Assembly (NCBI RefSeq): GCF_042477335.2
Contig: NC_091253.1
Span: 92,518,501-92,582,500 of the forward strand
Reading direction: 5' to 3'
DNA: 64,000 nt
Source of the DNA: Ovis canadensis
Taxonomy: Eukaryota; Chordata; Mammalia; Artiodactyla; Bovidae
The position numbers and the translations under genes were made by a program. Of this stretch, positions 9,250 to 21,995 are shown in pieces. A model generated the notes under the pieces. That model saw only the letters and a list, made by a program, of their open reading frames with translations, was not told the origin of the DNA and did no database searches. Position 1 is the stretch's first letter. Every line of letters begins with the position of its first letter.

Positions 9250-11120
9250 TTCAGTTCATTTCAGTTCAGTTCATTCGATCAGTCGTGTCCAACTCTTTGC
9301 GACCCCGTGAATTGCAGCACGCCAGGCCTCCCTGTCCATCACCAACTCCCAGAGTTCACTCAGACTCACATCCATCGAGTCAGTGATGCCATGCAGCCAT
9401 CTCATCCTCAGTCATCCCCTTCTCCTCCTGCCCCCAATCCCTCCCAGCATCAGAGTCTTTTCCAATGAGTCAATTCTTCCCATGAGGTGGCCAAAGTACT
9501 GGAGTTTCAACTTTAGCATCATTCCTTCCAAAGAAATCCCAGGGTTGATCTCCTTCAGAATGGACTGGTTGGATCTCCTTGCAGTCCAAGGGACTCTCAA
9601 GAGTCTTCTCCAACACCACAGTTCAAAAGCATTAATTCGTTGGCGCTCAGCCTTCTTCACAGCCCAACTCTCACAACCATGCATGACCAAGGAAAAACCA
9701 TAGCCTTGACTAGACGAACCTTAGTCGGCAAAGTAATGTCTCTGATTTTGAATATGCTATCTAGGTTGGTCATAACTTTTCTTCCAAGGAGTAAGTGTCT
9801 TTTAATTTTATGGCTGCAATCACCATCTGCAGTGATTTGGGAGCCCCAAAAAATAAAGTCTGACATTGTTTCCGCTGTTTCCCCATCTATTTCCCATGAA
9901 GTGATGGGACCGGATGCCATGATCTTCGTTTTCTGAATGTTGAGCTTTAGGCCAACTTTTTCACTCTCCTCTTTCACTTTCATCAAGAGGCTTTTTAGTT
10001 CCTCTTCACTTTCTGCCATAAGGGTGGTGTCATCTGCATATCTGAGGTTATTGATCTTTCTCCCAGCAATCTTGATTCCGGCTTGTATTTCTTCCAGTCC
10101 AGCGTTTCTCATGATGTACTCTGCATAGAAGTTAAATAAGCAGGGTGACAATATACAGTCTTGACGTACACCTTTTCCTATCTGGAACCAGTCTGTTGTT
10201 CCATGCCCAGTTCTAACTGTTGCTTCCTGACCTGCATACAGATTTCTCAAGAGGCAGGTCAGGTGGTCTGGTATTCCCATCTCTTTCAGAATTTTCCACA
10301 GTTTATTGTGATCCACACAGTCAAAGGCTTTGGCATAGTCCGTAAAGCAGAAATAGATGTTTTTCTGGAACTCTCTTGCTTTTTCCATGATCCAGCAGAT
10401 GTTGGCAATTTGATCTCTGGTTCCTCTGCCTTTTCTAAAACCAGCTTGAACATCAGGAAGTTCACGGTTCACGTATTGCTGAAGCCTGGCTTGGAGAATT
10501 TTGAGCATTTCTTTACTAGCATGTGAGATGAGTGCAACTGTGCAGTAGTTTGAGCATTCTTTTGCATTGCCTTTCTTTGGGACTGGAATGAAAACTTACC
10601 TTTTCCAGTCCTGTGGCCACTGCTGAGTTTTCCAAATTTGCTGGCATATTGAGTGCAGCACTTTCACAGCATCATCTGTCAGGATTTGAAATAGCTCAAC
10701 TGGAATGCGATCACCTGCACTAGCTTTGTTTGTAGCGATGCTCTCCAAGGCCCACTTGACTTCACATTCCAGGATGTCTGGCTCCAGATGAGTGATCACA
10801 CCATCATGATTATCTGGGTCGTGAAGATCTTTTTTGTACAGTTCTTCTGTGTATTCTTGCCATCTCTTCTTAATATCTTCTGCTTCTATTTTAGGTCCGT
10901 GCCGTTTCTGTCCTTTATCAAGCCCATCTTTGCATGAAATGTTCCCTTGGTATCTCTAATTTTCTTGAAGAGATCTCTAGTCTTTCCCATTCTGTTCTTT
11001 TCCTCTATTTCTTTGCATTGATTGCTGAAGAAGGCTTTCTTGTCTCTTCTTGCTATTCTTTGGAATTCTGCATTCAAATCCTTATATCTTTCCTTTTCTC
11101 CTTTGTTTTTCGCTTCTCTT
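9250..11120 (-). mobile_element. BovB, 5'-truncated, minus strand
   Basis: About 1.87 kb of BovB. On the minus strand it encodes the reverse transcriptase core: FTDYAKAFDCVDHNKLW near 10330, RYADDTTLMAESEEEL near 10020, and the C-terminal GGRRRRG block near 9420. The longest frame (9657-10508, 283 codons) runs through the whole catalytic core but ends in a shifted sequence, FPWSCMVVRVGL, that it shares with the plus-strand copy at 12950-16222. A near-matching repeat of ctcttttatg at both ends (about 9239 and 11115) is a possible TSD. Not autonomous. Confidence 0.93.
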
Positions 11121-12013
11121 TTATGCCTTTGGTCACCTGTAAATATTTCTTGCCTGACAAGTAACATTGGACAAGGAGTTAGAAACATGGGTTTCTATGG
11201 GAAGACACTAATTGCCCAAAAAAGGCCTGAATCAAATCTAAGAGAGAACAAGACTGTTGGTCACTGAAAACCACAAGAGCCCATGTACACAAGCAGCAGA
11301 TTTCAGTGCCCAGCTTATCAGATGAGAAGCAAGCAGAGCTCCACCTCATGAGGGCCATTGTTTTCCATGTCAAGGGTCTTGAGGTGATGACCATTCCTCA
11401 AGTCGTACATGCGCTACACAGAAGTAGAAAAAGAGAAAAAATAGTGATTCTCAAAATCAAATAGGAATATGAAAGGAGAGATATTCAATCTTTAGATATA
11501 AATGGTGGAATTGTGATTGTGTTCCCTGATAGGAATATTCTTCCCTTGAACCCTAAACCTTCCCATAAGTCTGAGAATGAATCAATTTATCCCTGAACCA
11601 GTGTAATTTCCCTATGAGAAAAATAAGACGTTTTTTATTCGAAATATCAACTTCATTCAAAAAGACGTACTCCTGACTGCTTAAGATGTTGCCATTTACC
11701 TAGCAGTATAGCTGAGCTTTCATTACATCACTCCATAACGCGATACGACCAGGTGATTCCAGATGGTAATATACACAACCATGTGTGCACGTGATCCTAA
11801 TATGTGTGATAATCAGAATGATAACTTCGGATCCTGACTTCATTGACCATTTTATGACTGCAAACCATGGGCTGCTAGTTTCCCATCCAGAATTTGAAGG
11901 GTCGTTTCATTAACCTTTGCCTCATCTTGACCAATCCTAAACACTTGAGATGTTCTCAAATGGTCTTTTATTTACTGTCTACACTTAAAGAACAGTACGA
12001 TTTGCTGCCTTCT
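11121..12013. other. Unassigned intergenic sequence
   Basis: About 0.9 kb without a recognisable gene, RNA or repeat. Confidence 0.4.
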
Positions 12014-12238
12014 CTAGAAGTCTGGCTTCCCCAGTGGCTCAATTAGTAAAGAATCTGCCTGCAGTGCAAGAGACCCTGGTTCCATCTCTGGGCTGGGAAG
12101 ATCCCCTGGAGAAGGAAATGCAACCCACTCCGGTATTCTTGCCTGGGAAATCCCATGGACAGAGGAGCCTGGTGGGATACAGTCCCTGGGGTTGCAAGAG
12201 TTGGACACGATTTAGAGACTAAACCACCACCTAGAAGT
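12014..12238 (+). repeat. Bov-tA SINE with TSD
   Basis: Head 'ggcttccccagtggctcaat' and one Bov-A unit at 12022-12230, bounded by an 8-bp TSD, ctagaagt, at 12014-12021 and 12231-12238. It ends at 'gagactaaaccaccac'. Confidence 0.93.
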
Positions 12239-12949
12239 TTAAGGACACCTTTTGTATGCAATGGGTATCTTTAGGGCTTGATGTGAAATGCTTTGTTTAA
12301 GAAGGTAAGTCTTTTAAGAAAATGTAGATTAGAAGGGTATTGTAGTAACTGGGTTAAAAAATAAAGGCTTGAAATAAGGCAATGGAAATAAAAGTGTTCA
12401 AAGAGAACGGATTCCAAAAATGCTGGAGGTAAAATCTACAGGGCTTAGTGACAGATGGGATGTCATCAATGATGAGCTGAGAATGACTCTTAAGGTTTCT
12501 ATCTTAAAATTGATCATGTGTCTTCTGTGTGCCAAGTACTGTTTGTTACCAGAATATGAGACAAATACAAAACAAAAGCCCCTGAAAACTTACCTACTTG
12601 AAACCAAAAAAATACAAGACTATTTTAAAAGATACTCTTCTATCTAATTCTCCATCTTAATGTATAGAATAATTAGTGTGAAATCTTTGCATTAGTTCAG
12701 CTTTTCTTCTATTAAAGATACGGAACTCTTTCTCACCTTTATTATATCATAAATTTGTAATTATCCATTAAGTAATATATTTAAGTTAGTTTCAATACCA
12801 TCTCCTTTGTGAAGTCTGAACCAGGTATGATCAGTTAGTCCTTGAAAACACATAACACTCTTACCAGCATTATATTCTGACTTGTACTTTGGTCATGTTT
12901 TATCCTGTTCTTTCAACTCTTTGAAACATGTTGTAGACTATGTTGGTAA
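12239..12949. other. Unassigned AT-rich intergenic sequence
   Basis: No gene or repeat recognised before the BovB start. Confidence 0.4.
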
Positions 12950-15900
12950 TGTCCAAGGTAAGAGAAACCCAAGTAAGATGGTAGGTGTTGCAAGAGGGCA
13001 TCAGAGGGCAGACACACTGAAACCATGCTCACAGAAAACTAGTCAATCTAATCACATTAGGACCACAGCCTTGTATAACTCAATGAAACCAAGCCATGCC
13101 TGCGGGGCAACCCAAGATGGGTGGGTCATGGTGGAGAGGTCTGACAGAATGTGGTCCACTGGAGAAGGGAATGGCAAGCCACTTCAGTATTCTTGCCTTG
13201 AGAACCCCATGAACAGTATGAAAAGGCAAAATGATAGGAAACTGAAAGAGGAACTCCCCAGGTCAGTAGGTGCCCAATATGCTACTGGAGATCAGTGGAG
13301 AAATAACTCCAGAAAGAATGAAGGGATGGAGCCAAAGCAAAAACAATACCCAGATGTGGACGTGACTGGTGATAGAAGCAAGGTCCGATGCTGTAAAGAG
13401 CAATATTGCATAGGAACCTGGAATGTCAGGTCCATGAATCAAGGCAAATTGGAAGTGGTCAAACAAGAGATGGCAAGAGTGAACGTCGACATTCTAGGAA
13501 TAACCGAACTAAAATGGACTGGAATGGGTGAATTTAACTCAGATGACCATTATATCTACTACTGCGGGCAGGAGTCCCTCAGAAGAAATGGAGTAGCCAT
13601 CACGGTCAACAAGAGTCTGAAATGCAGTACTTGGATGCAGTCTCAAAAACGACAGAATGATCTCTGTTCGTCTCCAAGACAAACCATTCAATATCACAGT
13701 TATCCAGGTTTATACCCCAACCATTAACGCTGAAGAAGCTGAAGTTGAACGGTTCTATGAAGACCTACAAGACCTTTTAGAACTAACACCCAAAAAAGAT
13801 GTCCTTTTCATTACAGGGGACTGGAAGGCAAAAGTAGGAAGTCAAGAAACACCTGGAGTAACAGGCAAATTTGGCCTTGGAATGCGGAATGAAGCAGGGC
13901 AAAGACTAATAGAGTTTTGCCAAGAAAATGCACTGGTCATAGCAAACACCCTCTTCCAACAACACAAGAGAAGACTCTACACATGGACATCACAAGATGG
14001 TCAACACCGAAATCACATTGATTATATTCTTTGCAGCCAAAGATGGAGAAGCTCTATACAGTCAACAAAAACAAGACCATGAGCTGACTGTGGCTCAGAT
14101 CATGAACTCCTTATTACCAAATTCAGACTTAAATTGAAGAAAGTAGGGAAAACCGCTAGACCATTCAGGTATGACCTAAATCAAATCCCTTATGATTATA
14201 CAGTGGAAGTGAGAAATAGATTTAAGGGCCTAGATCTGATAGATAGAGTGCCTGATGAACTATGGAATGAGGTTCGTGACATTGTACAGGAGACAGGGAT
14301 CAAGACCATCCCCATGGAAAAGAAATGCAAAAAAGCAAAATGGCTGTCTGGGGAGGCCTTACAAATAGTTGTGAAAAGAAGAGAGGCAAAAAGCAAAGGA
14401 GAAAATAAAACATATAAGCATCTGAATGCAGAGTTCCAAAGAATAGCAAGAAGAGAAAAGAAAGCCTCCTTTAGGGATCAATGCAAAGAAATAGAGGAAA
14501 AGAACAGAATGGGAAAGACTAGAGATCTCTTCAAGAAAATTAGAGATACCAAGGGAACATTTCATGCAAAGATGGGCTTGATAAAGGACAGAAATGGTCT
14601 GGACCTAACAGAAGCAGAAGATATTAAGAAGAGGTGGCAAGAATACACAGAACTGTACAAAAAAGATCTTCACGACCCAGATAATCATGATGGTGTGATC
14701 ACTCATCTAGAGCCAGACATCCTGGAATGTGAAGTCAAGTGGGCCTTGGAGAGCATCGCTACAAACAAAGCTAGTGCAGGTGATCGCATTCCAGTTGAGC
14801 TATTTCAAATCCTGACAGATGATGCTGTGAAAGTGCTGCACTCAATATGCCAGCAAATTTGGAAAACTCAGCAGTGGCCACAAGACTGGAAAAAGTCAGT
14901 TTTTCATTCCAGTCCCAAAGAAAGGCAATGCAAAAGAATGCTCAAACTACTGCACAGTTGCACTCATCTCACATGCTAGTAAAGAAATGCTCAAAATTCT
15001 CCAAGCCAGGCTTCAGCAATACGTGAACCGTGAACTTCCTGATGTTCAAGCTGGTTTTAGAAAAGGCAGAGGAACCAGAGATCAAATTGCCAACATCTGC
15101 TGGATCATGGAAAAAGCAAGAGAGTTCCAGAGAAACATCTATTTCTGCTTTACGGACTATGCCAAAGCCTTTGACTGTGTGGATCACAATAAACTGTGGA
15201 AAATTCTGAAAGAGATGGGAATACCAGACCACCTGACCTGCCTCTTGAGAAATCTGTATGCAGGTCAGGAAGCAACAGTTAGAACTGGGCATAGAACAAC
15301 AGACTGGTTCCAGATAGGAAAAGGTGTACGTCAAGGCTGTATATTGTCACCCTGCTTATTTAACTTCTATGCAGAATACATCATGAGAAACGCTGGACTG
15401 AAAGAAACACAAGCCGGAATCAAGATTGCTGGGAGAAAGATCAATAACCTCAGATATGCAGATGACACCACCCTTATGGCAGAAAGTGAAGAGGAACTAA
15501 AAAGCCTCTTGATGAAAGTGAAAGAGGAAGGTGAAAAAGTTGGCCTAAAGCTCAACATTCAGAAAACGAAGATCATGGCATCCGGTCCCATCACTTCATG
15601 GGAAATAGATGGGGAAACAGTGGAAACAGTGTCAGACTTTGATTTTGGGGGGCTCCAAAATCACTGCAGATGGTGATTCCAGCCATGAAATTAAAAGATG
15701 CTTACTCCTTGGAAGAAAAGTTATGACCAACCTAGATAGCATATTCAAAATCAGAGACATTACTTTGCCGACTAAGGTTCGTCTAGTCAAGGCTATGGTT
15801 TTTCCTTGGTCATGCATGGTTGTGAGAGTTGGGCTGTGAAGAAGGCTGAGCGCTGTAGAATTGATGCTTTTGAACTGTGGTGTTGGAAAAGACTCTTGAG

Positions 15901-16222
15901 AGTCCCTTAGACTGCAATGAGTTCCAACCAACCCTGGGATTTCTTTGGAAGGAATGATGCTAAAGTTGAAACTCTAGTACTTTGGCCACCTCATGGGAAG
16001 AATTGACTCATTGGAAAAGACTCTGATGCTGGGAGGGATTGTGGGCAGGAGGAGAAGGGGACAACAGAGGATGACATGGCTGGATGGCATCACCAACTCG
16101 ATGCACATGAGTTTGAGTGAACTCTTGGAGTTGGTGATGAACAGGGAGGCCTGGGGTGCTGCGATTCAGGGGGTCGCAAAGAGTCGGACATGACTGAGCG
16201 AATGAACTGAACTGACTGAACT
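12950..16222 (+). mobile_element. Nearly full-length BovB, inactivated
   Basis: This is the only copy in the window with the BovB 5' region. Order: 5' leader with 'gtccaaggtaagagaaaccc'; endonuclease starting around 13405 (IGTWNVRSMNQGKLEVV, LGITELKWTGMG); endonuclease C-terminal part to about 14080 (HRNHIDYILCSQRWRSSIQS); linker; reverse transcriptase with FTDYAKAFDCVDHNKLW at 15152-15202 and YADDTTLMAESEEEL at 15455-15499; C-terminal block; ACTGAACTGA-type tail at about 16200-16222. Reading along the element, the frame shifts near 13610, stops at TGA 14080-14082, shifts near 14900, shifts at the G run near 15645, and shifts near 15808. At least five lesions make it dead. BovB is an RTE-clade non-LTR retrotransposon known for horizontal transfer between squamates and ruminants. 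Confidence 0.95.
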
Positions 16223-18519
16223 AATATTATGAGCTGTGGATGTCTTAGATAAGTTGTATGTTTCACACTAACCATGAAAACTATGAGTAGATGCTGTTTT
16301 GTCTTAGCTTGTTAGTTCTTCTTGTGACTATGGATTACTTTTTTTCTGTAAAAGAGGAAATAAAGGGCTATATTGTCAGTGGCTCCTGCAGTTGTTTCTC
16401 AAGCAGCCCTCACTTTTTCCTGATTGTTTGAAGCTGTACTTCGGTGCCTCCTGAATATATTTGCTCTGTTATCACTCACAAGGATCGGCTGTCTTCCTCT
16501 TCCACTAACTGGGAGAATTACAGTCATACAAAGCAATAGTCAAACTGGGAAACTGTATAAGCCTCGCCAGTGGGGAAACATTAAACAATGTGTATTCTAT
16601 TTAAATATTTTTAAATTGAACATAGGACAATTGAACATAGACAGTTGAACTCTAGGACATTTCTAAAGTATACTTTTTTCCTACAGTTAAAACTCCTCCA
16701 GGAAAAGACTTTTTTTTTAACCAGTTAGTTGTAAGAAATCATTAATTCATTAATTAAACACATTCTTTCATTTATTGATTAAAAAAATTAGTGGTACTAA
16801 ATGGCTTATTTTTAAGATTTTCCCAGACAAAGCTTCTAGTTTAGTAGACCAAGATTTCATCCTCTCTTCTTGCAGGTAAGTAAGCCCTCAGGTAAGTAAG
16901 TAAATAAATATTTGTGAAATTTAGTTGAATGAATATTAGAATTGCAGATAATATAGGACACTTTAGTATAATATGCTCCATGCAATATTTGGGCCAGCTT
17001 AAGCTAAAAACTACTCGTTGTTTATTTGAAATTTCCATTGAATTAAGTATGCTGCTTTTGGTTTGGTTTGGCTTTCGTTCCTTTGTCAGCCCTATTTATG
17101 GACTGAGATTGCCCCATGAGCAGCTCCCGAGCATTGATAACTCTCCAGCATTCTGGACCCATGTAAATAACAGATTAAAGTCTTTCTCACGATAGAGGGA
17201 AGGCATAGCAGGTGGATTCCGAGTACATCAATTACGAATTCAGAAAAGAATCTGCCATTCCTCAAGCACTGATACGTGAAACTGCTGATGCTGTCTTCTC
17301 ACCCTGAAAATGGTTCCAGCTAGACCTTGGATGGGCCTGGTGCCTCCTAGAGCTACCATTGATCAACTTCTCACCCAGCCAATCACTGCAGATGACTGAT
17401 CGGGTGTATCTAGACCAGCTGTGTGGAGGACTAGTTGCACTTCCAAAGTACAGATATATCTTAAAACCAAAAGCATACAGTGATTGTCGGGGGAAAAGTT
17501 TTCCCAACAAAATTACGATGTATCACCATAACAATTTAAGTGTAACAGGGTAATTGCCATGGTATTTTTTTCTTAATACAGTAAAAAAGAAAAAAAAACA
17601 AAGACCAAAAATCTGTTCACCAATTATGACATCATTTAAATACAGATAAATTTTAAAAATCTTGTTACAGTTCCACATAAGCACTCTGGTTGAGAATAGG
17701 ACCCTGAAAAGTCACTGTGAGTCCTGGAGATGGCAGAGGCATCCAAAATCATGTTTGGGTGAATTTTATACCAAACTTTCTCTTTGGATGTGTACATCAA
17801 TGTGAAAGGTGACTCTGACTTTACATTTTAGTGTAAAAAGCATACTGTTAATAACTAGATAACACTAACATTTTAACTGGTGCTAAAGAAAAACAATTTT
17901 TTACTTTTAAGATTTAAATTTATAGACAACTTTAAAGGAAAACTGCATAAAGCATATTCCTTTTCACCTGCAGGAATGAACATACACTTATTCATTCAAC
18001 AGATACTTATTCCCTAGGAAGTGCTGCCTAGTCAGGAACGATTCAGAGGGAAAGAAGATACAGTTTACCTTGACTGAAGCTACAATCTGGGGAGCAGATT
18101 ATAGGGAAATTTATAGAGTCTAGTGAGTCAGGAAAGGCCTTCCTTAGAAAGGTAAGATTCTGCATAGTAGTTAGTCAGTGAAGAGAAAGATAACAGAAAA
18201 AAAAAAACAAAAACAAAAAACAGTGCATCACTCCTGCAACAACCAGGAAAAAAGACAACAAAGTGTAGAGCATGAGGGTAAGGTACCTGAATAAAACTCA
18301 AGAGGCAGGCAGAAGTCAGCTCACCCGATAGCATGAGTAATACGTTTGGGTATTTTAAACAGCAAATGGAAACCTTTAGTAGAAAAGATGTGAAGAACAC
18401 ATAATCACTTTGTTGTGTTCTTATCACACACCCACACAAAAGTTAAAGAGGGTGGGAAGAAATTTTTGGAGGTGATAGATATTTGTAGTATTGATTGTGG
18501 TGATGGTTTCACTAATATG
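16223..18519. other. Unassigned intergenic sequence, 2.3 kb
   Basis: This is the longest repeat-poor stretch between the two genes. I see no exon, RNA gene or familiar repeat. Short A-rich runs occur at 17580-17600 and 18197-18221. It may contain conserved noncoding sequence, which cannot be judged from one genome. Confidence 0.4.
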
Positions 18520-19840
18520 CTTACCTAGTATGCTATTAAGTCGCTCAGTCTTGACTGACTCTGTGACCCCATGGACTGTAGCACGCCAGCTCCCCTGTCC
18601 TTCACCATCTCTTGGAGCTTGCTCAAACTCATGTCCATTGAGTCAGGGATGCCATCCAACCATCTTGTCCTGTTGCCCCCTTCTCCTCCTGCCCTCAGTC
18701 TTTCCCAGCATCAGGATCTTTTCCAATGAGATGGCTCTTCGCATCAGATGGCCAAAGCATTGGAGTTTCAGCTTCAGCATCAATCCTTCCAGTGAATGTT
18801 CAGGGTTGATTTCCTTTAGGACTGACTGGTTGGATCTCCTTGCAATCCAAGGGACTCTCAAGAGTCTTCTCCAACACCACAGTTCAAAAGCATCAATTCT
18901 TTGGCACTCAGCCTTCTTCATGGCCCAACTCTCACATCCATACATGACCCCTGGAAAAACCATAGCCCTGGCTATACAGACCTTTGTCAGCAAAGTGATG
19001 TTTCTGCTTTTAAATACACTGTCTAAGTTTGTCAAAATTTTTCTTCCAAGGAGCAAGCATCTTTTAATTTCATGGCTGCAGCCACCATCGGCAGTGATTT
19101 TGGAGGCCAAAAAAATAAAGTCTGTCACGGTTTCTACTGTTTCCCCATCTCTTTGCCATGAAGTGATGGGACGGGATGTCATGATCTTAGTTTTTTGAAT
19201 GTTGAGTTTTAAGCCGACTTCTTCACTCTCCTCTTTCACTTTCATCAAGAGGCTCTTTAGTTCCTCTTCACTTTCTGCCATAAGGGTGGTGTCATCTGCA
19301 TATCTGAGGTTATTGATATTTTTCATGGCAATCTTGAATCCAGCTTGTGCTTCATCCAGTCTGGCATTTCTCATGAGGTACTCTGCATACAAGTTAAATA
19401 AGCAGGGTAACAATATTCAGTTTTGACACACTCCTTTCCCAAGTCACTCCTTTGAACCAGTCTGTTGTTCCATGTCTGGTTATAACTGTTGCTTCTTGAC
19501 CTGCATACAGTTTTCTCAGGAGGCAGGTAAGGTACTCTGGTATTCCCATCTCTTTAAGAATTTTCCACAGTTTGTAGTGATCCACACAGTCAAAGGCCTT
19601 GGGACAGTCAATGAAACAGAAAAGTGAAAGTGAAAGTGAAGTCACTTAGTCGTGTCCAACTCTTTGCAACCCCACAGACACGAGGCTCCTCCGTCCATGG
19701 GATTTTCTAGGCAAGAGTACTGGAGTGGGTTGCCTTTTCCTTCTCCATGGAACTTCCCGACCCAGGGATCGAACCCAGGTCTCCCACACTGTAGCAGAAG
19801 TAGATGTTTTTCTGGAACTCTCTTGCTTTTTCAATGATCC
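18520..19840 (-). mobile_element. Old BovB fragment split by a Bov-tA
   Basis: A diverged minus-strand BovB: 3' tail at 18538-18600, C-terminal block, RYADDTTLMAESEEEL near 19280, and more N-terminal sequence (DCPKAFDCVDHYKLW) near 19590. A Bov-tA interrupts it at about 19622-19797, and BovB resumes at 19798-19840. The 256-codon frame 18643-19413 is a remnant, not a gene. Confidence 0.9.
19622..19797 (-). repeat. Bov-tA SINE nested in BovB
   Basis: A Bov-A unit in reverse with a GTGAAA-rich tail (19622-19640) and part of the tRNA head ('gagacctgggttcgatccct'). The first part of the head is missing. BovB sequence runs up to it on both sides. Confidence 0.88.
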
Positions 19841-19920
19841 AACTCACCAAGTTGCATATTAAGTACAGTCTTTATATCTCAATAATACTTCAATAAAGTG
19901 GTTTCAAAACATGTAATCAG

Positions 19921-20095
19921 AGACTTCCCTGGTGGTCCAGTGGCTAAGACTCCGCACTCCCAATGCCCAGGGCCCAGGTTCAATCCCTGGTTAGGGAACT
20001 AGATACTACAACTATGAGTTCATATGCTGAAGCTAAGGATTCAGCATGCTGCAACTAAAGACCAGTGCAGCCAAATAAATAAATAAACATTTTTA
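19921..20095 (+). repeat. CHR-type SINE
   Basis: Starts 'gacttccctggtggtccagt', has a B-box-like 'ggttcaatccctggttaggg', and ends with 'gaccagtgcagccaaataaa' and an A/T-rich tail. Confidence 0.88.
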
Positions 20096-21055
20096 TTTTA
20101 AAATGTAATAATTTGGAATATTATTCTTATAAAAAAGCATTCTGGCAATAGAGGAAAGCAGAATTTGATGCACAGTTTCAATAATGAGGCAAAGAACTGG
20201 TGAGAAATACTGATGATGAGGATGGTGAGGTGAGGAAGTTACAAATGGCTTTCTTAACATTAATACCTGATACTATGTGGTGCTGGTTCCTGAAGTAAAG
20301 ATAAGTAGCAGGTTTTCAGACCTGCTAACATAGAAAGATATGTTTGTTTTAACATGTTGCATTTGAAATGCCCAGAGAGATATTTAAATATAAATAAATG
20401 TCCATTGAATTGTTGGGTTTAGAAGCTGGTAGCTCCAAAGAAGAATGCAGAAGTAAGTTAGCGAACTTGCCCAGAAAACAGAGAAGGTGGCTAAGGAAGA
20501 AACCATGAGAAACACCATCAGGGAAGGAAGGATGAATCTCTTTCTCTGTCTCTGTCACCCATATACGCTGAGAACCGTCCAGAACAAGATGAAAATTCCA
20601 CGTTGATTTTTTAAAATATGTTTCTAGTGTTTAACGCCACTATCATATTGGTTGCATATGGGTTAAAAAACACTGGCTCAAATTTGAGTGTGTAATTAGC
20701 AGCTTTGCTACTCATTTATCAACATTGCCTTCTAGCACAGCAACAGTACGTAGCTGCTGAATAATTCAGCAGCTGAACTGATGGCACGGTGGTAATAACA
20801 TGAAAAGGCAGACCAAAGGAACATTTTGAAGCCCAACTCTATGACTCCGTAATGATGGATTGTATTTGTGCAATGCTAGGAAAAGAGCCAGAACTGCTAA
20901 GCAGCAGCTATGAGAGCACTAATCACATCAACTAGACTCCAAATCTTTATCTTCTAGATCCTTTCCTGTACCTCTGGGCAGCCATGACAGACACTACTTC
21001 ACCTACACTTAATTTCCTGGTCAGTAAAAATAATAATAGTGTTGCTATTGTTAAT
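20096..21055. other. Unassigned intergenic sequence
   Basis: No gene or repeat recognised. It contains the short perfect hairpin at 20752-20774 listed separately. Confidence 0.4.
20752..20774. repeat. Short perfect inverted repeat
   Basis: Arms agctgctgaa and ttcagcagct are exact reverse complements of 10 bp with a 3-nt spacer. One such hairpin is not far from chance expectation in 64 kb, so no function is assigned. Confidence 0.6.
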
Positions 21056-21057
21056 AA

Positions 21058-21268
21058 ATGCTAAGTCGCCTCAATAGAGTCCGGTTCTCTGCCACCCCAT
21101 GGACTGTCGCCTGCCAGTCTCCTCTGTCCATGGGATTCTTCAGGTGGGAATACTGGGGTGGGTTGCCGTGCTCTCCTGCAGGGGATCCTCCTGACGGAGG
21201 GATAAAGCCTGAGTCTCTTATGTTTCCTGCATCGGCAGGTGGTTCTCTACCACCAGCGCCATCTAATA
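21058..21268 (-). repeat. Bov-tA SINE, diverged
   Basis: Reverse Bov-tA from 'ctaagtcgcctcaatagagt' (Bov-A tail) to 'accaccagcgccatct' (head). The head resembles 'agatggcgctggtggtagag'. Confidence 0.87.
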
Positions 21269-21794
21269 GGTTATTGTGAAGAATCATTTAACCTACACAG
21301 TGCTTTTTATTGTGCTTTTAATATATGTATAATATAATTTATACATATTCTCAGTGTTTTTTTGATTGTATACTCTTCCAAGGTAATGATTATCAGCTTG
21401 GTTTTGGCTTGAAATATCCCTCCACTTTCCACATAAAGTAACTGAGGGGAAGTACACGGAAATATGGACATTTCCCTTTAATTTTTCTAAGTTAGGAGCT
21501 AGTCATTTGTTTTTGAACCTTTGATCCCTTAGGATCTTGGCCTCAAAATTCACTTAAAGAAGGCAGCAAAAATGTAGGAAAACAATTTCTCCCTATGGTA
21601 CTCCTTCAGGGCTCTCATTCCTAAATTCCATCCTGTGGCCTTCCAGTCCTCAGCTTACACCATATCCTGTCTAGTCTGTGTCTCATATTGGCACATGGGA
21701 TAGGGAATGGATTACAAAACACAACTGCAGAAATTCAGAAACCGAATCATTTCTACCAGTTCAGTCCTATTTAGCCTTTGCCTCTTCTCACTAA

Positions 21795-21995
21795 GAAGCT
21801 TCCCAGGTAGTGCAGTGGTAAAGAATCTGCCTGCCAATGCAGGAGATCCAAGAGATTTGAGTTCTATCCCTGGGGCGGAAATGGCAACCCGCTCCAGGAT
21901 TCTTGCCTGGAAAATTCCCTGGACAGAGGAGTCTGTGAGCTACCATCCATGGGGTCACAAAGAGTCAGACATGACTGAGCACACACACTGCTCAT
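21795..21995 (+). repeat. Bov-tA SINE
   Basis: Head 'gcttcccaggtagtgcagtg', with a short internal deletion before the Bov-A unit, ending 'gacatgactgagcacacaca'. Confidence 0.88.

Noticed and set aside
9657..10508. 283-codon reverse transcriptase frame as a host gene
   Set aside because: It is BovB sequence, lacks the endonuclease, and ends in a frameshifted tail shared with another dead copy. It is a mobile-element relic.
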